This document shows positions 63,001 to 64,000 of a stretch of 64,000 bases of DNA, in pieces. The notes under the pieces are model-generated. The model was not told where the DNA came from. It did not search any database and saw nothing but the letters and a program-made list of their open reading frames with translations. Origin of the DNA: Peronospora farinosa (lineage: Eukaryota > Oomycota > Peronosporomycetes > Peronosporales > Peronosporaceae); contig CANTFK010000412.1 in the NCBI GenBank assembly GCA_947646735.1, forward strand, positions 124,001 to 188,000, written 5' to 3'. Position 1 is the stretch's first letter, and the number at the start of each line of letters is the position of its first letter. The position numbers and the translations under genes were made by a program.

Positions 63001-64000
63001 AACAGTTCTGCAGCTAGAATCTCCATCACGATCGGTACGCAACCATCTAGTGGTGAGGCAAATGCAGTCTCACGCTCGGCTTCTTGTTCCTTATTTTGTG
63101 TGAGCAACAACGACTGCGGCTTGCGAAGAACTCCAGACTGTCCGTCCACCTGCATGATCTCTGGTAGCTTCTCCAATAGCGCATGCACGGTAAAGGACAG
63201 CACGTGAACCATGTATCCGTCGCGCAGAGTGTGGCGAAGCTCTTCTACAATTGGAAGCAAAAAGCTCGCACCAAGTTCCACAGCAATCCGAACGAGCGTA
63301 GTGCGAGCCGAAACACGCACGGCCTCATCCTTACTCTTTAGTAAATTCGCAAACTTTAGCAGCAACTTGGGCAACTCCCGCTGGAATGTTTCAGCGCGCA
63401 GTCGACGCAGCACCTTTACAACTGCTAGGGCTAAAGGCACACGCACCGACACTGCTTCCTGCGAAAGCGAGGTTGACTCTCCATCGTTGTCCCTCGCCTT
63501 TGAACTCTTCTTTGAAGTCGCTTTCTTGAACAAGTACGAGTAAAGCATCGGAAGTACTTGCGTTTCCATGCTTCCCTGGACCTTAGAAGAACTCTCTTTT
63601 TGTATGCCCTTGTCACCACTACCGGCCGGTTTAGTATCGGCTTGTTCCTTGTTGATTGACACGGATGACGCTTTTTGCCATTGAGCAGCAGCACCTGGCG
63701 TCTCAAAGTGGAAATGATCAATTACGGCGCAAATTGACATAATGATAGCACCTTCCATTTCAACGTGCCCATCGATCGACTTCAGCAGTCTACGCAACAA
63801 CGAAAGGTAGTGCGACCAGCCCAAAAGTCCGGCAGCACATCCCACACATGCTGCGGCCTCAGCGCGCAGAGACTCCTGACTCTTCGCGTGAGTTTCGTAG
63901 ACAAAGTGCAATACAAGCGGTAATATGATACTATTCACCGTTGAGTTTGAAAACCACTGCGGTCTCTCACTCGCTTCGCTACTGACTTGATTATTTGCCT
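60015..64000 (-). CDS. UTP20: UTP20-like 90S pre-ribosome protein, C-terminal part (runs off the window)
   Basis: 1328 codons are open to the right edge, so the N-terminus is outside. Most of the protein is leucine-rich alpha-helical repeat (HEAT-like). UTP20 features are the acidic loop EAEAETENEDTEDGAADGDG, then PMGWLLTRLSYVA, and the very basic end AARRAVRKLQRRTEAV, AAQRRMQKNEQKRR, KQMRKRKYAVLKG. UTP20 (human DRIM) is a large U3 processome component in the nucleolus needed for 18S rRNA cleavage. The frame upstream of codon GTG 63938 stays open (PQWFSNSTVNSII), so 63938 is not the start. It is single-exon in this stretch. Confidence 0.85.
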   Translation of the reverse strand, partial: ANNQVSSEASERPQWFSNSTVNSIILPLVLHFVYETHAKSQESLRAEAAACVGCAAGLLGWSHYLSLLRRLLKSIDGHVEMEGAIIMSICAVIDHFHFETPGAAAQWQKASSVSINKEQADTKPAGSGDKGIQKESSSKVQGSMETQVLPMLYSYLFKKATSKKSSKARDNDGESTSLSQEAVSVRVPLALAVVKVLRRLRAETFQRELPKLLLKFANLLKSKDEAVRVSARTTLVRIAVELGASFLLPIVEELRHTLRDGYMVHVLSFTVHALLEKLPEIMQVDGQSGVLRKPQSLLLTQNKEQEAERETAFASPLDGCVPIVMEILAAELFQGMTTIGEAAEAAAGGVERKSVQKSKMKEARSSDGRSLDSLELLTRSLPFLPNPSIHEVVSALVKRFQATDAGAQATAALQEALKRVAIGLAKNPSVESSYMLLYAYNVLSSSLESLRPATEREKAQYEDGGSCTSLVTSWLVSEKSAAATKLLAARVKSRDTVRVAMQQQVTGFDKMRQQQQSKTKKQKRDEIAAILAESTAHLRELLNFAVLLVFSFLRKNSSAEDQANEIKKSANAPAQLIDPLVPLLMRCAGESKNDRAVINALKCLGSLLPRQDELPAMRVARSPLLDRLFKILQQAGAATRNEMVQTCYRTLTALLRQQQGLELAVENGTVPRESENLRLTEPQLRVLLSFLRADLDEQDHQNATFTLLRAIVNSRLIVSEVYDVMLRVGELLVQSDAPGARLNCAMIYQTFLLEYPLGNKRLSRHLKFLVDNLSYGHATGRSAVLKALRSLFLKLPQDLVNARAQFFFLPLVLRLANDDATECRNLAREALSTLVRRMGNNELNESILLVSTWWTQASNSDATDAVKLLGTAAQVTTLVLETRPEFFERSTPQVLLAARTALERRQRELQTVEDSDQVRWQPTYHVCVALTAFSDHLAGPYELWLEEDKPTTNFFDVVVLPLLQYPHAWVRLGATRLLTSYLRRRQATTLAYAAPVKRLSAEVLERLHNGAVYLQRPGRLFAWASAFCKLLEAPALNDELANEVLTALPFLCEALETTDIPQDVTAAAADAIIIDELDAIPTGEAEAETENEDTEDGAADGDGKTDEKDDEAELQRRQEQEKDEDRAKARSPMGWLLTRLSYVACGSSCSDEVRTVVFKLFAALLHCHDAAFAELYVVQIINPLYRASSKLEELQARQEQALLQQQQRNRYKNRKRGPAPESMVPPESALLAQEVLQLLEQKLGATPFLEAYSFMQKKMAARRAVRKLQRRTEAVSDPQRAAQRRMQKNEQKRRTKQMRKRKYAVLKGSTSAAVRPTKVLRPGAECS

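Overview
The window reads as nuclear DNA of an oomycete, most likely in the Peronosporales (a Phytophthora or downy-mildew type genome). Genes have few, short GT-AG introns (about 47-102 bp) and several promoters carry an oomycete-style initiator (GCTCATTCT/GCTCATTTC-like). Repeats are Ty3/gypsy with chromodomain, Ty1/copia, Helitron and a tRNA-derived SINE. Metabolic genes such as the zinc-dependent class II aldolase also fit. Species cannot be fixed from the sequence alone.

Layout. (1) 1-12,500 is a transposon graveyard: broken and partly inverted gypsy integrase fragments, then a decayed autonomous Helitron (about 6.0-11.1 kb). Its helicase is interrupted by a mitochondrial nad4 fragment. 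A SINE with its target-site duplication sits at its 3' end, followed by a run of further Helitron 3' termini. (2) 12,610-13,929 is a secreted MINPP-type histidine acid phosphatase. (3) 14,472-33,088 is a large inverted duplication. Two about 4.1-kb arms each carry a complete class II fructose-bisphosphate aldolase gene at the outer end, pointing outward-to-inward promoter. The spacer is about 2.35 kb. The right arm was later split by an 8.09-kb gypsy element with 637-bp, nearly identical LTRs. (4) 33,337-44,832 is gene-dense: SYLF protein, RAD18, CCNDBP1-like protein, a very short 2H phosphodiesterase, a thiol (cysteine/cysteamine) dioxygenase, and a large DUF1769-PH-DUF547 protein. (5) 45,400-55,100 is a second repeat island: copia relic, 39-bp tandem repeat, and a non-autonomous gypsy element with LTRs. 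(6) 56,080-64,000 returns to genes: TRF4/PAPD5-type poly(A) polymerase, RlmN-type radical SAM methyltransferase, and the C-terminal part of UTP20, which runs off the right edge.

The genes are mostly independent housekeeping genes. Translation and RNA metabolism (UTP20, RlmN-like, TRF4) cluster at the right. RAD18 and the CCNDBP1-like gene are divergent across 259 bp. The CCNDBP1-like stop codon abuts the first ATG of the phosphodiesterase.

Most interesting points: the outward-facing aldolase inverted duplication with its datable gypsy insertion; the nad4 insert exactly between two helicase motifs of the Helitron; and long antisense reading frames next to the 3' LTR in both gypsy elements, the second broken by four stops that are all TAG.
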